This document shows, one piece after another, positions 1 through 8,027 of a stretch of 64,000 nucleotides of DNA. Numbering within the stretch: the stretch's first letter is position 1; each line of letters opens with the position of its first letter. The position numbers and the translations under genes were made by a program. Where the stretch lies: positions 1-64,000 of IMG/VR virus record IMGVR_UViG_3300028844_001691, one strand, 5' to 3'. The stretch comes from a virus. A model generated the notes under the pieces. It did not search any database. It had not been told where the DNA came from and saw only the letters and a list, made by a program, of their open reading frames with translations.

Positions 1-33
1 GAATTAGCAGAGAAGGAAGAAGTAAATGCTTAA
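1..33 (+). CDS. 3' end of an unidentified gene (partial)
   Basis: Frame 1 is open from the window edge to a TAA at 31-33 and encodes the last ten residues, ELAEKEEVNA. The acidic, Lys-rich tail says nothing about function. The stop overlaps the ATG of the next small ORF (ATGCTTAA arrangement), the same coupling used elsewhere in this window, which supports a real gene end rather than chance. Confidence 0.5.
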   Translation, partial: ELAEKEEVNA

Positions 34-121
34 CCAAGTTGTTTCATTCTTTTGGAAGGTTGTGTTTACAACATTCATCGTTTGGTTTGTATTCTTTATG
101 ATTGGTTTAGGAGTAAGTTAA
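26..121 (+). CDS. 31-residue single-span membrane peptide
   Basis: A short ORF, ATG at 26 and TAA at 119-121, encodes 31 residues that are almost entirely hydrophobic after a short polar start (MLNQVVSFFWK, then a Val/Phe/Ile/Trp-rich span). It overlaps the upstream stop on its left, and its own TAA shares a base with the ATG of the lipoprotein protease (TAATG). Tight coupling on both sides and a clean transmembrane segment argue that it is translated. The function is unknown; a small inner-membrane peptide co-expressed with the exported protease is all that can be said. Confidence 0.5.
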   Translation: MLNQVVSFFWKVVFTTFIVWFVFFMIGLGVS

Positions 122-3100
122 TGAATAAAAAGACAGCAGTTTTAGGAATGGTTAGTATGTTGGCTCTTACCGCTTGTGGCGGTGGAGGAGGTGGAGGTAG
201 TATTCCTATTTCTGCACCACAACCAATTAACTTGGGTACAGTTAGTTTCGATACACTTGCACAAGATAATTTTGCACAACTTTCAGTATTGAGAGATGTT
301 ACTGCTGACGGACATATGACTGCCACTGAAGCAGTAAAAGTTTTTAAATGGATGAATGATAATGCTAGTATGGACACTAGCGAGTTTTCAAATTATACAG
401 TTGTAGTAGACGGGCGACAAATGAACTTGCAGTCTGCTTGGAATAGATTAAAAGGTTATAAAAAAGTTTACTACGATGGTAAAGAAGATTTTTGGGAAAA
501 CATTGTCGTAAACAAACAGTTTGATGATGAACATACAGAATATTTAGATGTAAAAGCCTTTGCACAAAATGAAGAGAAGATTGATTTTGAAGCAGTAGGT
601 AAAGGTGAAAAATCTATAGATGATATTAAAAATGATATTACTCCAGTAGTTGAAGAACCTATTGTAGAAGAACCTATTGTAGAAGAACCAATTGTAGAGG
701 AACCTATTGTAGAAGAACCAATAGTTGAAGAACCAATTGTAGAAGAACCAATTGTAGAAGAACCTGTTGAGGAAGAACCTGTTGAGGAAGAAACTCCAGA
801 TCCTATTACAGTAGTTACTGAAGAAGAAATTGCTAAAGAAATGCAAAAGCAAGAAGTAACTGGTAAAGAAGCAGGCGACGTTAGTAAGTCATTTAGCGGT
901 ACTGTAGATTGTAGTAATCAAATACTTACAGATGGATCTACATACACAGGTACTTGTGACAAATATAGAGTTCAAACAAATTACAACGAAACACTTGTTA
1001 AGTATTGGAACGTAACATATAAAATTACTTACAGTGACGGTAGTGCAGAAACTAAGGTAGTTGAAGAAACTACTACACATACAGTACCAACAACTCCTGT
1101 TGTAACTTACGAATATATTAAAAATGGTACACCTATTGAAGAAGAGGATAACAACGAGGAAGAAGATAATAATGAAAATGGAGATGATAATGTTGATAGT
1201 GGTAATGACACTGTTAACTATGAAAGTGTCGAATATAATAATAGCGACTTAGGTACTGTAACAGAAGGCGCAATTAAAGATGCTAACCTTTACAGAACAG
1301 AAGAGTTTATGGCTCTTGCTAATCATGAAGCAGATAATTTACTGTCGGCTATTAAGGCAGATGCGGCATGGAGCAGAGGTTGGACTGGTAAAGGCAGTAT
1401 TGTAATTATTGCTGATAGTGGTACTAATGTAAATCATACAGACTTAGACAACCAAATTCACAGTACTAAAAACTTTATAGATGGTACATCAAATGTAAGT
1501 GACAGTAACGGACATGGTACACACGTTGCAGGTATTACTGGTGCAGAAATAAATGACACTGGTATGATTGGTGTTGCACCCGATGTTAAAATGATGATTG
1601 CTAAAGTAACTGATAGTACTTCATATAGTTTTAGCAGAGCAAGAAATGCCGCGGCTTGGGGTAGAGACCAAGGTGCTATTGCAATCAATGTTAGTGCTGA
1701 AGTAAGGTTAGACAACGGATTCAAAGCAAGTCTTACAAAAGGTGCTGATGGCAACTGGTATAGTACACATTGGTATTATGGTGTAAATGGTTATAATGGT
1801 GCTAAATCAGAAGCAGGTTATTGGAAGACTGCACTTGGTAATGAAATGGTTCTTGTTAAAGCCGCTGGTAACCAAGGGACAGATTATAGTGCTGGTATGA
1901 ATCAAATGGCAACTGCTACAGATAGTAATGGTAACTTGATACTAGATGGGCAAATGATTGTTGTTGGTAGTTGGGATATTGCTAACGAAAAGATTTCAGG
2001 CTTTAGTAATAAAGCAGGCACAGTATGTACAACTTATGTAAATGATACTTGTAAAGATTCAGCAGAGATTAAAGACTTTTATATTCTTGCACCAGGTACA
2101 GGTATTTACAGTACAGACAACAACGGTAATGGATATGTACATATGTCAGGTACTAGTATGGCGGCTCCTGCCGTAACAGGTGCATTGGCAGTGGTACATC
2201 AAATGTGGCCTCATATGAAAGGTAAGAACCTTGTAAAACTTCTTACACAAACTGCTGATAAAACTATTACAGGTTATGATGAGAACATACATGGTTCAGG
2301 ATTGATGGATATGGATAAGGCTACACAACCAGTAGGAGTAACAGGTATTCCTACTAGTGGTAGAACAAACGGTAACATTTCGACATTGTCTGGATATGTT
2401 TCAGGTAGCAGTGGTGCAATGGCAGAACTTTCTAGTATAATGGTACTTGATAGTTATGAGAGAGATTTTTATGTAGACGGTAGCACGACTTATAAAGTTG
2501 ATACAAGAGCAAACAAGTTTACAAATGAATTAGCGGCAACTAATATGTTTGCAGGTTATAGTAGTTATGACCAACACTTGCAGTTGCCACACTTTGCATT
2601 AAATGACAGTGCAGAACATCAGTGGACTATACAACCTGGTTTCTTTAACGAATCAAGTTCGTTCTTGGGTAACAGTCAAACAGGTATGTATGGTAACTTG
2701 GACAATGCTTATACAACTTATGCAAACTTGAACTATAGTGCATCATATGAAAATGTAAAAGTATTTGGACAATTTGGTTTTGGTTGGACTAAAAACTCTT
2801 ATGATAGCGATTGGAGTATGCTAGATAAAGCAGATGATATTTACAGTACAACATGGAGTGCTGGAGTTGAACAAAATGGTTTTGGTGCTAGTGTAAGTCA
2901 ACCAATTACTATTGAAAGTGCTAAAATGACGTATAACGTACCTACTAGTAGAACACTAGATGGTGCAGTTAATACAACACAAACTACAGTTAATATGAAA
3001 ACAGACAAAAGAAACCTTGACTTTACTGCATATTACAAGTATAATGTAAACAATGTAGACTTTAAGGCTTATGTAGAGCAACGAACAGGTGGCTTTACAG

Positions 3101-3138
3101 ATACAAACGCAGGAGTGCAAGTTGCCTGGAAATTCTAA
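121..3138 (+). CDS. NalP-like lipoprotein subtilase with autotransporter-type C-terminus
   Basis: A 1005-residue exported serine protease of family S8. The start at 121 is preferred to an upstream in-frame codon at 52 because it has an AGGAG site 7 bases upstream and begins a typical lipoprotein signal ending in the lipobox LTAC (Cys19), followed by a Gly run. A disordered acidic region follows, with seven IVEEP repeats, then a D/E/N-rich linker. The catalytic triad is visible: Asp432 (IADSGT), His465 (HGTHVAG) and Ser679 (SGTSMAAP). The last roughly 230 residues are rich in alternating aromatic/polar strands and end in Phe (AWKF), as outer-membrane barrels do. Lipidated S8 autotransporters such as Neisseria NalP have this plan. 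Barrel formation and surface display are inferred. It is unusual cargo for a phage. Confidence 0.85.
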   Translation: MNKKTAVLGMVSMLALTACGGGGGGGSIPISAPQPINLGTVSFDTLAQDNFAQLSVLRDVTADGHMTATEAVKVFKWMNDNASMDTSEFSNYTVVVDGRQMNLQSAWNRLKGYKKVYYDGKEDFWENIVVNKQFDDEHTEYLDVKAFAQNEEKIDFEAVGKGEKSIDDIKNDITPVVEEPIVEEPIVEEPIVEEPIVEEPIVEEPIVEEPIVEEPVEEEPVEEETPDPITVVTEEEIAKEMQKQEVTGKEAGDVSKSFSGTVDCSNQILTDGSTYTGTCDKYRVQTNYNETLVKYWNVTYKITYSDGSAETKVVEETTTHTVPTTPVVTYEYIKNGTPIEEEDNNEEEDNNENGDDNVDSGNDTVNYESVEYNNSDLGTVTEGAIKDANLYRTEEFMALANHEADNLLSAIKADAAWSRGWTGKGSIVIIADSGTNVNHTDLDNQIHSTKNFIDGTSNVSDSNGHGTHVAGITGAEINDTGMIGVAPDVKMMIAKVTDSTSYSFSRARNAAAWGRDQGAIAINVSAEVRLDNGFKASLTKGADGNWYSTHWYYGVNGYNGAKSEAGYWKTALGNEMVLVKAAGNQGTDYSAGMNQMATATDSNGNLILDGQMIVVGSWDIANEKISGFSNKAGTVCTTYVNDTCKDSAEIKDFYILAPGTGIYSTDNNGNGYVHMSGTSMAAPAVTGALAVVHQMWPHMKGKNLVKLLTQTADKTITGYDENIHGSGLMDMDKATQPVGVTGIPTSGRTNGNISTLSGYVSGSSGAMAELSSIMVLDSYERDFYVDGSTTYKVDTRANKFTNELAATNMFAGYSSYDQHLQLPHFALNDSAEHQWTIQPGFFNESSSFLGNSQTGMYGNLDNAYTTYANLNYSASYENVKVFGQFGFGWTKNSYDSDWSMLDKADDIYSTTWSAGVEQNGFGASVSQPITIESAKMTYNVPTSRTLDGAVNTTQTTVNMKTDKRNLDFTAYYKYNVNNVDFKAYVEQRTGGFTDTNAGVQVAWKF
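646..795 (+). repeat. 15-bp tandem repeat encoding (I/V)VEEP
   Basis: Ten successive 15-base units inside the subtilase gene encode VVEEP, seven copies of IVEEP, then VEEEP and VEEET. Units differ mainly at third codon positions (cct/cca, gaa/gag, gta/gtt). The array forms an acidic, Pro-rich spacer between the lipid anchor and the protease domain, and its copy number could vary by slippage. Confidence 0.9.
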
Positions 3139-3418
3139 AAGACAGTATACTGATACTGAAATTGAAAATATGAGAATAGGATTTAAAAACCATCTTCTAA
3201 ACACTAAACTAGATGAAGAGTTTGAAGTTTTTGATTCAGAATGGTGTGTATATAGTTGGGACAATGGTGATAAAATAGAACCAATGCACCCACATGATGC
3301 ACTTATTTTGGAACTTAAAGGTAAGACACTGGTAAACATGACAGAGAAACATGGCATGAGACCAGCACATTTAAAAATGTTAGAACGAAAAGAACAAATG
3401 GAAAGGTGGGAAAAATGA
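3122..3418 (+). CDS. Conserved small phage protein, unknown function
   Basis: About 98 residues, highly charged, with no membrane segment. A longer ORF starts at a GTG at 3089, but the TTG at 3122 has AGGAG six bases upstream and overlaps the subtilase by only 17 bases, so it is the better start; an internal ATG at 3170 is a third option. Recognisable stretches are FDSEWCVYSWDNGD and the C-terminal KHGMRPAHLKMLERKEQ. I do not recognise the family. It is coupled to the next gene through ATGA. Confidence 0.55.
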   Translation: MPGNSKRQYTDTEIENMRIGFKNHLLNTKLDEEFEVFDSEWCVYSWDNGDKIEPMHPHDALILELKGKTLVNMTEKHGMRPAHLKMLERKEQMERWEK

Positions 3419-3990
3419 TCAAAAGAATATTACTAGCGTCGATAATTATGCTATCTTCAACAATGACTATGGCATGGGGTTTCAATAAAGAATTTAATAA
3501 GCAAGAAGCAATTCAATCATTGCAAAATGGTGGAATGGTTGTGTTTGTAAGACACGCATATGCACCAGGAAGTGGTGACCCCGAAGGTGTTAAATGGGAA
3601 GATTGTTCTACACAAAGAAATATTAAGTCTGAAGGTATTAGACAATCGAAAGAAATGGGCAAGTTTTTGATAGCACATAATATTGTTGTTGAAAAAGCAA
3701 TGTCAAGTCCAATGTGCAGATGCTACCAAACAGGTGAGTTAATGGGATTGGATGTAGAAAAAAATAAATTGTTTGTTAACAAGAAAAACATTGATGGTAT
3801 GAAAGATGTAATTAAAAAATGGAATGGTAAAGGAAACTTGTTTGTCTTTACACATTACACAGTAATGAATAATCTTTTTCCAGGTTTCAAAGCAGATAGT
3901 GGAACAATGTTAGTTATAGACAATACAAATAAAGAAATAAAAAGAGTTGGAAGTATAGACTTCGAATACGATTTATTAAACAAGCAGTAG
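3415..3990 (+). CDS. Exported histidine phosphatase (phosphoglycerate-mutase-like)
   Basis: 191 residues with a Sec-type signal peptide at 1-20 (MIKRILLASIIML...TMA), then a histidine-phosphatase fold. The phospho-acceptor motif appears as VRHAYAPG (Arg46-His47), and the second His is in FTHYTVMNN near the C-terminus. The start at 3415 overlaps the upstream TGA (ATGA) and has an AAGGTGG ribosome site. Family members dephosphorylate small phospho-compounds; the signal peptide puts this one in the periplasm. The substrate cannot be deduced. Phosphate scavenging or sugar-phosphate release is possible. Confidence 0.75.
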   Translation: MIKRILLASIIMLSSTMTMAWGFNKEFNKQEAIQSLQNGGMVVFVRHAYAPGSGDPEGVKWEDCSTQRNIKSEGIRQSKEMGKFLIAHNIVVEKAMSSPMCRCYQTGELMGLDVEKNKLFVNKKNIDGMKDVIKKWNGKGNLFVFTHYTVMNNLFPGFKADSGTMLVIDNTNKEIKRVGSIDFEYDLLNKQ

Positions 3991-3999
3991 AGGATAATA

Positions 4000-4491
4000 A
4001 TGTTTAAGAAGTTAATGACATGGTTAGGAAGATATAGAATCATTAATGATAGGCAAACAGGTGAGCCATATTTAGAAAGATATTACTTGTTTCTTAAGGA
4101 CAGAGAGAACTTTCCTTTCAATATATTTCTACACAAATTTGTAAAAAGTGATCCGGATCAATTACACGACCACCCATGGAACTATTCTACTTTTATTATT
4201 AAAGGCGGTTATTGGGAATGGTATCCATTATTAAACGACAATGGTTCTGTTATAGGTTCTTCTAGAAAATGGAGAGGTCCTGGATCGTTTATTAAAGCGA
4301 CAGCAAATAGTATGCACAGAGTAGAACTAGAACCAGGTGTTACACCTTGGACTATTTTTATGCCTGGTAAGAAAGAAAAAGATTGGGGATTTATTGCACC
4401 AAAAAAAGTATTTAACGAACAGTTGAATATGGATACAATTGAGTATAGATGGACCGATCATAAAACGTATTTAGGTGAAGATAATATTTAA
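4000..4491 (+). CDS. Cupin-fold-like conserved phage protein
   Basis: 163 residues. The central part has the look of a small cupin: DPDQLHDHPWNY followed by a Gly-rich strand (IIKGGYWEW), then a second half with SMHRVELEPG. His and Asp/Glu residues in HDHP and MHRVELE could bind a metal. Similar HDHPW proteins are common as hypothetical genes in phage and bacterial genomes. The substrate is unknown. It sits 9 bases after the phosphatase and 10 before the phosphoribosyltransferase, probably in one transcript. Confidence 0.65.
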   Translation: MFKKLMTWLGRYRIINDRQTGEPYLERYYLFLKDRENFPFNIFLHKFVKSDPDQLHDHPWNYSTFIIKGGYWEWYPLLNDNGSVIGSSRKWRGPGSFIKATANSMHRVELEPGVTPWTIFMPGKKEKDWGFIAPKKVFNEQLNMDTIEYRWTDHKTYLGEDNI

Positions 4492-4501
4492 GGAGCAATA
4501 G

Positions 4502-4990
4502 ATGGTAAAGAAACATATATATGATTGGAACGATGTAGAGAAGATGGTTACACATATCATTACAGAAATGTATAATGATAACTATCGTCCAGATTACATT
4601 GTAGGACTTACAAGGGGCGGACTTGTTCCTGCTATTATGATGAGTAATAGAACTGGTATTCCTATGTATACACTAGACGTAAGATTACGTGATAGAGATG
4701 GACTAAAAATTAAAACAGAGTCTAATGAATGGATGCCTAAAGATGCATTCAGCGGTAAAAATATTCTAATCATAGATGACATTAATGATAGTGGTGCAAC
4801 GTTTAATTGGATAACAAACGATTGGTCCAGCAAATATCCAGATGCTGGTGTACAAAAGGTTTGGGATAACAATGTTCGTTTTGCAGTATTAACTGAAAAT
4901 ATGTCTAGCGAATTTGGTAACGTAAGATACCAAGCACACGAAGTAAACAAAGCCGAGAAAGATGTTTGGCTTGTTTACCCATGGGAATAG
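4502..4990 (+). CDS. Phosphoribosyltransferase
   Basis: 162 residues of type I phosphoribosyltransferase fold. The PRPP-binding signature is plain at about 88-101 (ILIIDDINDSGATF), and an earlier loop, VGLTRGGLVPA (residues 34-44), matches the pyrophosphate-binding loop of hypoxanthine/xanthine-type enzymes. It likely transfers phosphoribose to a base, in nucleotide salvage or modification; the exact base cannot be assigned. The gene is preceded by AGGAGCA and sits in the same run as its neighbours. Confidence 0.85.
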   Translation: MVKKHIYDWNDVEKMVTHIITEMYNDNYRPDYIVGLTRGGLVPAIMMSNRTGIPMYTLDVRLRDRDGLKIKTESNEWMPKDAFSGKNILIIDDINDSGATFNWITNDWSSKYPDAGVQKVWDNNVRFAVLTENMSSEFGNVRYQAHEVNKAEKDVWLVYPWE

Positions 4991-4999
4991 GAGGAACAA

Positions 5000-5269
5000 A
5001 TGGGATTCAATTGGGGTAGAGTACACAAACATGAAGAACAAATAGAAAATGATATCTTTGAAAGAGTTTCAGAACAAGTTTGTTCATATTATGAAGTGGA
5101 AAATATTGAAGACTTAACTGAAGAACAAATTAGTGAAGTTCAACAATGGGCTTTAGATGATTTAGGATCATCGTCCGTAATACAAATAGGAATTACAGAT
5201 TTAATTAATTATTGGGAAAACATTACACAAAACGACGCAGAGGCAGAAAATGACAACCACATACAATAG
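5000..5269 (+). CDS. Small acidic phage protein, unknown function
   Basis: 89 residues, acidic and helical, with no recognised motif. It begins MGFNWGRVHKHEEQ and has a GAGGA site just upstream. The last 20 bases overlap the next gene. The middle segment (VENIEDLTEEQISEVQQW) looks like a helix-turn-helix-shaped pair of amphipathic helices, but no DNA-binding role can be claimed. Confidence 0.65.
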   Translation: MGFNWGRVHKHEEQIENDIFERVSEQVCSYYEVENIEDLTEEQISEVQQWALDDLGSSSVIQIGITDLINYWENITQNDAEAENDNHIQ

Positions 5270-6242
5270 AGAAGAATTAACTGAACGTTTAAGGACAAAA
5301 GAAAGCATAGTAACCTTTACTAAACTAAATGGTGAACAACGTATTATGACTTGTACTTTAGATCCTGCACTTATTCCAGAAGAAGCAATGCCAAAAGGTA
5401 CTAAAGAAAAGAAAGAACCAAGTGCCAAACAATTAGAAAATATTGGTGTGTATGATTTAAATGCAAAAGGCTGGCGTAGTTTTAAAGTTGCGAATGTCAC
5501 AGATGTACAATCAACATCTGAAGCACATGAAGAACTTATTGAAGTTATTAAACGTCCTGTTAGACATTATCGTATTAGGCTATGGGGTTATGGCGGCGAA
5601 CAAGTATATGGTAAACTTCCTAAAGAAGCATTTGAATTTTGGGACAAAGTTGAAAACGGTAAAATCGAATTAAAAGACAAAGAAGGATACGATGCAACTG
5701 TAGAACATTATGCAATAGATCCAGAAGAGTTTAGAAAAGAACATGACATACCACAAGAAGCAGATTTTCTTTTTGACCTTGATATTGAAGGACATCGTCA
5801 ATGGTATGAAATGGATGACATTGAACATTTAAATGGTGTTGGTGTTAGTGGTTGTCATATTGAAATTGATGAAGTAGATAACGACCAGTCATGGGGTTCT
5901 AAATGGTTAGATACTATTGTTGAAAATAAATCACTAGAAACACTAGTAGAATCTACTAATAAAGAAATTGATACAAGTCATTTTGATTTAGATGAATATG
6001 CTGATGAAGATGGAAACAATTATGTATTCTTTGGTATGAGTATTGAAAAAGGAACCTTTAATGATGTGTATCTTAAAACTGAAGGTAAGCCTATAGACAT
6101 TAATAAATTGTCTTTCAAATCAATGGAAATGCCAAATGGAGATAATATTGTTACTGAAATACAGTATAATGGTGAAACTTTAGATGGTGACTTTGGTGAT
6201 ACTAACGGAAAAGGCTATATTGCTAAGGTTTGGAATTATTAA
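5250..6242 (+). CDS. DUF2693-like SH3-barrel protein with long C-terminal extension
   Basis: 330 residues. The first 90 match the pattern of the phage SH3-type barrel family DUF2693: VTFTKLNGEQRIM, then CTLDPALIPEEA, then VYDLNAKGWRSFKV. Those proteins are usually under about 100 residues and of unknown function. The remaining 240 residues are acidic, with a DLDIEG...GVGVSGCHIEID region I cannot place. A fusion or a larger family variant is likely. The gene overlaps the preceding one by 20 bases and is followed by a strong promoter. Confidence 0.65.
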   Translation: MTTTYNREELTERLRTKESIVTFTKLNGEQRIMTCTLDPALIPEEAMPKGTKEKKEPSAKQLENIGVYDLNAKGWRSFKVANVTDVQSTSEAHEELIEVIKRPVRHYRIRLWGYGGEQVYGKLPKEAFEFWDKVENGKIELKDKEGYDATVEHYAIDPEEFRKEHDIPQEADFLFDLDIEGHRQWYEMDDIEHLNGVGVSGCHIEIDEVDNDQSWGSKWLDTIVENKSLETLVESTNKEIDTSHFDLDEYADEDGNNYVFFGMSIEKGTFNDVYLKTEGKPIDINKLSFKSMEMPNGDNIVTEIQYNGETLDGDFGDTNGKGYIAKVWNY

Positions 6243-6246
6243 AACA

Positions 6247-6276
6247 TTGACAACGGACCTAAATATAGTGTATAAT
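6247..6276 (+). promoter_or_regulatory. Sigma70-type promoter upstream of queD
   Basis: TTGACA (6247-6252), 18 bp, then TATAAT (6271-6276), in the only gap between the DUF2693-like gene and queD. Both hexamers match the consensus exactly. Transcription would start about 6283, giving a short leader with GGAG at 6291-6294, six bases before the ATG. Confidence 0.8.
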
Positions 6277-6300
6277 AGTATTAATTATTTGGAGTAAAAC

Positions 6301-6750
6301 ATGGGAAAACATTATAGTACAAAACATTACGGACACAACATTGGATTGAGTGCCGTATTTAGACAGCCTAATGCAGATCATTCGCATTGTCATTTGCTAC
6401 ACGGATATAGTTTAGCATTTACATTCACATTTGGTTGTAATGAATTAGATAATAAAAACTGGGCAGTCGACTTTGGTGGACTGAAGCCATTGAAAGCATG
6501 GCTTGAAGATAGTTTTGATCATAAGACTTGTGTTGATATTAACGATCCGCACAAACAAGATTTTTATGATTTACAAGATAAAGACTTGTGTGAAGTAAGA
6601 GAGTTTAATGGTGTAGGTGCAGAGAAGTTTGCCGAACACGCCTTTAACTTTGCAGACAAACTTATAAGAGAAAAAACAGATAACAGATGTTATGTTATAA
6701 AAGTTGAGTGTGCAGAACACGGTGCCAATAGTGCAATTTTTGAAGGGTAA
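6301..6750 (+). CDS. queD: QueD/6-pyruvoyltetrahydropterin synthase family protein
   Basis: 149 residues of the QueD/PTPS family, which makes 6-carboxytetrahydropterin in the 7-deazaguanine pathway. Visible family features are HCHLLHGYSL (Cys30 as the likely catalytic Cys), VDFGGLKPLKAWL, FDHKTC and the C-terminal Glu in VECAEHGANS. Two usual zinc-site positions look different: the AHR of E. coli-type enzymes is VFR here, and HGH is HGY. It therefore belongs to a divergent subfamily, and its metal site needs checking. It is the first gene after its own promoter and is followed by queE. QueC and FolE are not in the window. Confidence 0.8.
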   Translation: MGKHYSTKHYGHNIGLSAVFRQPNADHSHCHLLHGYSLAFTFTFGCNELDNKNWAVDFGGLKPLKAWLEDSFDHKTCVDINDPHKQDFYDLQDKDLCEVREFNGVGAEKFAEHAFNFADKLIREKTDNRCYVIKVECAEHGANSAIFEG

Positions 6751-6758
6751 ATAGAATA

Positions 6759-6872
6759 ATGAAGTTAAGTGAATTTAGAAAGAAGTTTGGTGAAGGCACA
6801 GACTTTGATTTAGACTGGGGTAAATTAATTATCTTAGGATTATGCATTTATATTGCAGTACAGGTGAGTTAA
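6759..6872 (+). CDS. 37-residue membrane peptide between queD and queE
   Basis: ATG at 6759 and TAA at 6870-6872, which shares its last base with the queE ATG (TAATG). The peptide has a polar first half (MKLSEFRKKFGEGTDFD) and a hydrophobic second half (KLIILGLCIYIAVQV), a single membrane span. It is positioned to couple queE translation. No function is known. Confidence 0.5.
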   Translation: MKLSEFRKKFGEGTDFDLDWGKLIILGLCIYIAVQVS

Positions 6873-7759
6873 TGAAATTAAGATATTCAGAAGCATTTTA
6901 TAGTGTACAGGGTGAAGGTAAATTTGTAGGAGTACCTAGTGTGTTCCTGCGTACTTTTGGTTGTAACTTTAGATGTATGAACTTTGGTTTGGATCGCAGT
7001 GAACCTAGTAGAGCAGAACGTGAATCTAAATATACACCTGAGGTAGAGAACTTACTAAATGATGGTATCTTAGATAAGGTAAATAAATTTGAAGAACTTC
7101 CAATTATTCACACTGGTTGTGATACATATGCAAGTATCTATCCTGAATTTAAAAAGTTTATGATGGATAAAACTGTAGATGAAGTTGTAGAACATTTATT
7201 AAGTTTAACACCAAATGGTAAATGGGTACAAGATAATGGACAAGATGTTCATCTTATCTTTACTGGTGGTGAACCTTTGTTAGGATGGCAAAAGTTTTAT
7301 ATTGAATTATTAAAACATCCACGTATGCAGGACTTAAAAAATGTTACATTTGAAACAAATACAACACAAAAGTTACAACCTGCTTTTGCAGAGTATCTCA
7401 ACAATCAAACGCAATTTGAAATTACTTGGAGTTGCAGTCCTAAACTTTCCGTTTCTGGAGAGTCTTGGAGTACTGCTATTCAGCCTGCTATTGCTAATAG
7501 TTATGCTAGTATATCTAACAGTAACCTTTACTTTAAATTTGTTGTTGCTGATAGACAAGATATCGAAGAGGCTGGCAAGGCTAATGAAGAATACCGAAAT
7601 GCCGGATTGGATGCACCGGTATATCTTATGCCGTTGGGAGGACGTAGCGAAGAATACAACCTCAACGTCAAAGACGTCGCAGACATCTGTATGGAAAGAG
7701 GCTGGAGATTTACCCCACGATTACATATCTCCCTCTTCGGAAACGCATGGGGAACATAA
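6872..7759 (+). CDS. queE: 7-carboxy-7-deazaguanine synthase-like radical SAM enzyme (QueE)
   Basis: 295 residues. QueE converts 6-carboxytetrahydropterin to CDG using a 4Fe-4S cluster and SAM. The N-terminus YSVQGEGKFVGVPSVFLR is diagnostic. The cluster Cys are Cys31, Cys35 and, after an insertion of about 47 residues, probably Cys83 in HTGCDTYAS, where short QueE proteins have a compact CxxxCxxC ending in CDT. A GGEP motif (FTGGEPLLGW) and the C-terminal LHISLFGNAWG are present. The start at 6872 follows the TAATG overlap; an upstream in-frame codon at 6842 lies inside the small peptide gene. Together with queD it suggests deazaguanine synthesis for RNA or phage-DNA modification. Confidence 0.85.
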   Translation: MKLRYSEAFYSVQGEGKFVGVPSVFLRTFGCNFRCMNFGLDRSEPSRAERESKYTPEVENLLNDGILDKVNKFEELPIIHTGCDTYASIYPEFKKFMMDKTVDEVVEHLLSLTPNGKWVQDNGQDVHLIFTGGEPLLGWQKFYIELLKHPRMQDLKNVTFETNTTQKLQPAFAEYLNNQTQFEITWSCSPKLSVSGESWSTAIQPAIANSYASISNSNLYFKFVVADRQDIEEAGKANEEYRNAGLDAPVYLMPLGGRSEEYNLNVKDVADICMERGWRFTPRLHISLFGNAWGT

Positions 7760-7807
7760 ACCAAATGCACCTATTGATATAGATGCAATTAGAAAGCGAG
7801 GATACTA

Positions 7808-8026
7808 ATGATAAAATATTTACTAATATCAGGTGTGTTGAGTTTAAATGTTACATACCCTAATGTAGATGTATGCCAAGAAGCATTGACTCAAGTTATT
7901 AAACATGATGTGAAAGCAATTTGTATACCTGCTGGAGAAGATCAATCATCAGTTAAAATGGAAAGCATGATGGCAAGTTTCATAGACATGGTACACAGTT
8001 TACAGGCTATGGAAGGAAAGGAGTAA
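7808..8026 (+). CDS. Small secreted or membrane-anchored phage protein
   Basis: 72 residues starting MIKYLLISGVLSLNV, a short hydrophobic N-terminus, with two Cys (in DVCQEAL and AICIPAG) that could form a disulfide if exported. Unknown family. It is preceded by GCGAGGATACTA and followed one base later by the next gene. Export is inferred from the hydrophobic start only. Confidence 0.6.
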   Translation: MIKYLLISGVLSLNVTYPNVDVCQEALTQVIKHDVKAICIPAGEDQSSVKMESMMASFIDMVHSLQAMEGKE

Positions 8027-8027
8027 T

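Noticed and set aside
52-120. Upstream start for the subtilase at 52
   Set aside because: It would remove the lipoprotein signal from the N-terminus. The ATG at 121 has a ribosome site and begins a textbook lipobox signal.
7341-7808. 155-codon plus-strand frame over the end of queE
   Set aside because: It is out of frame with queE, and its start lies inside the well-matched QueE sequence. Only the last 16 codons fall in the gap; no ribosome site leads it.
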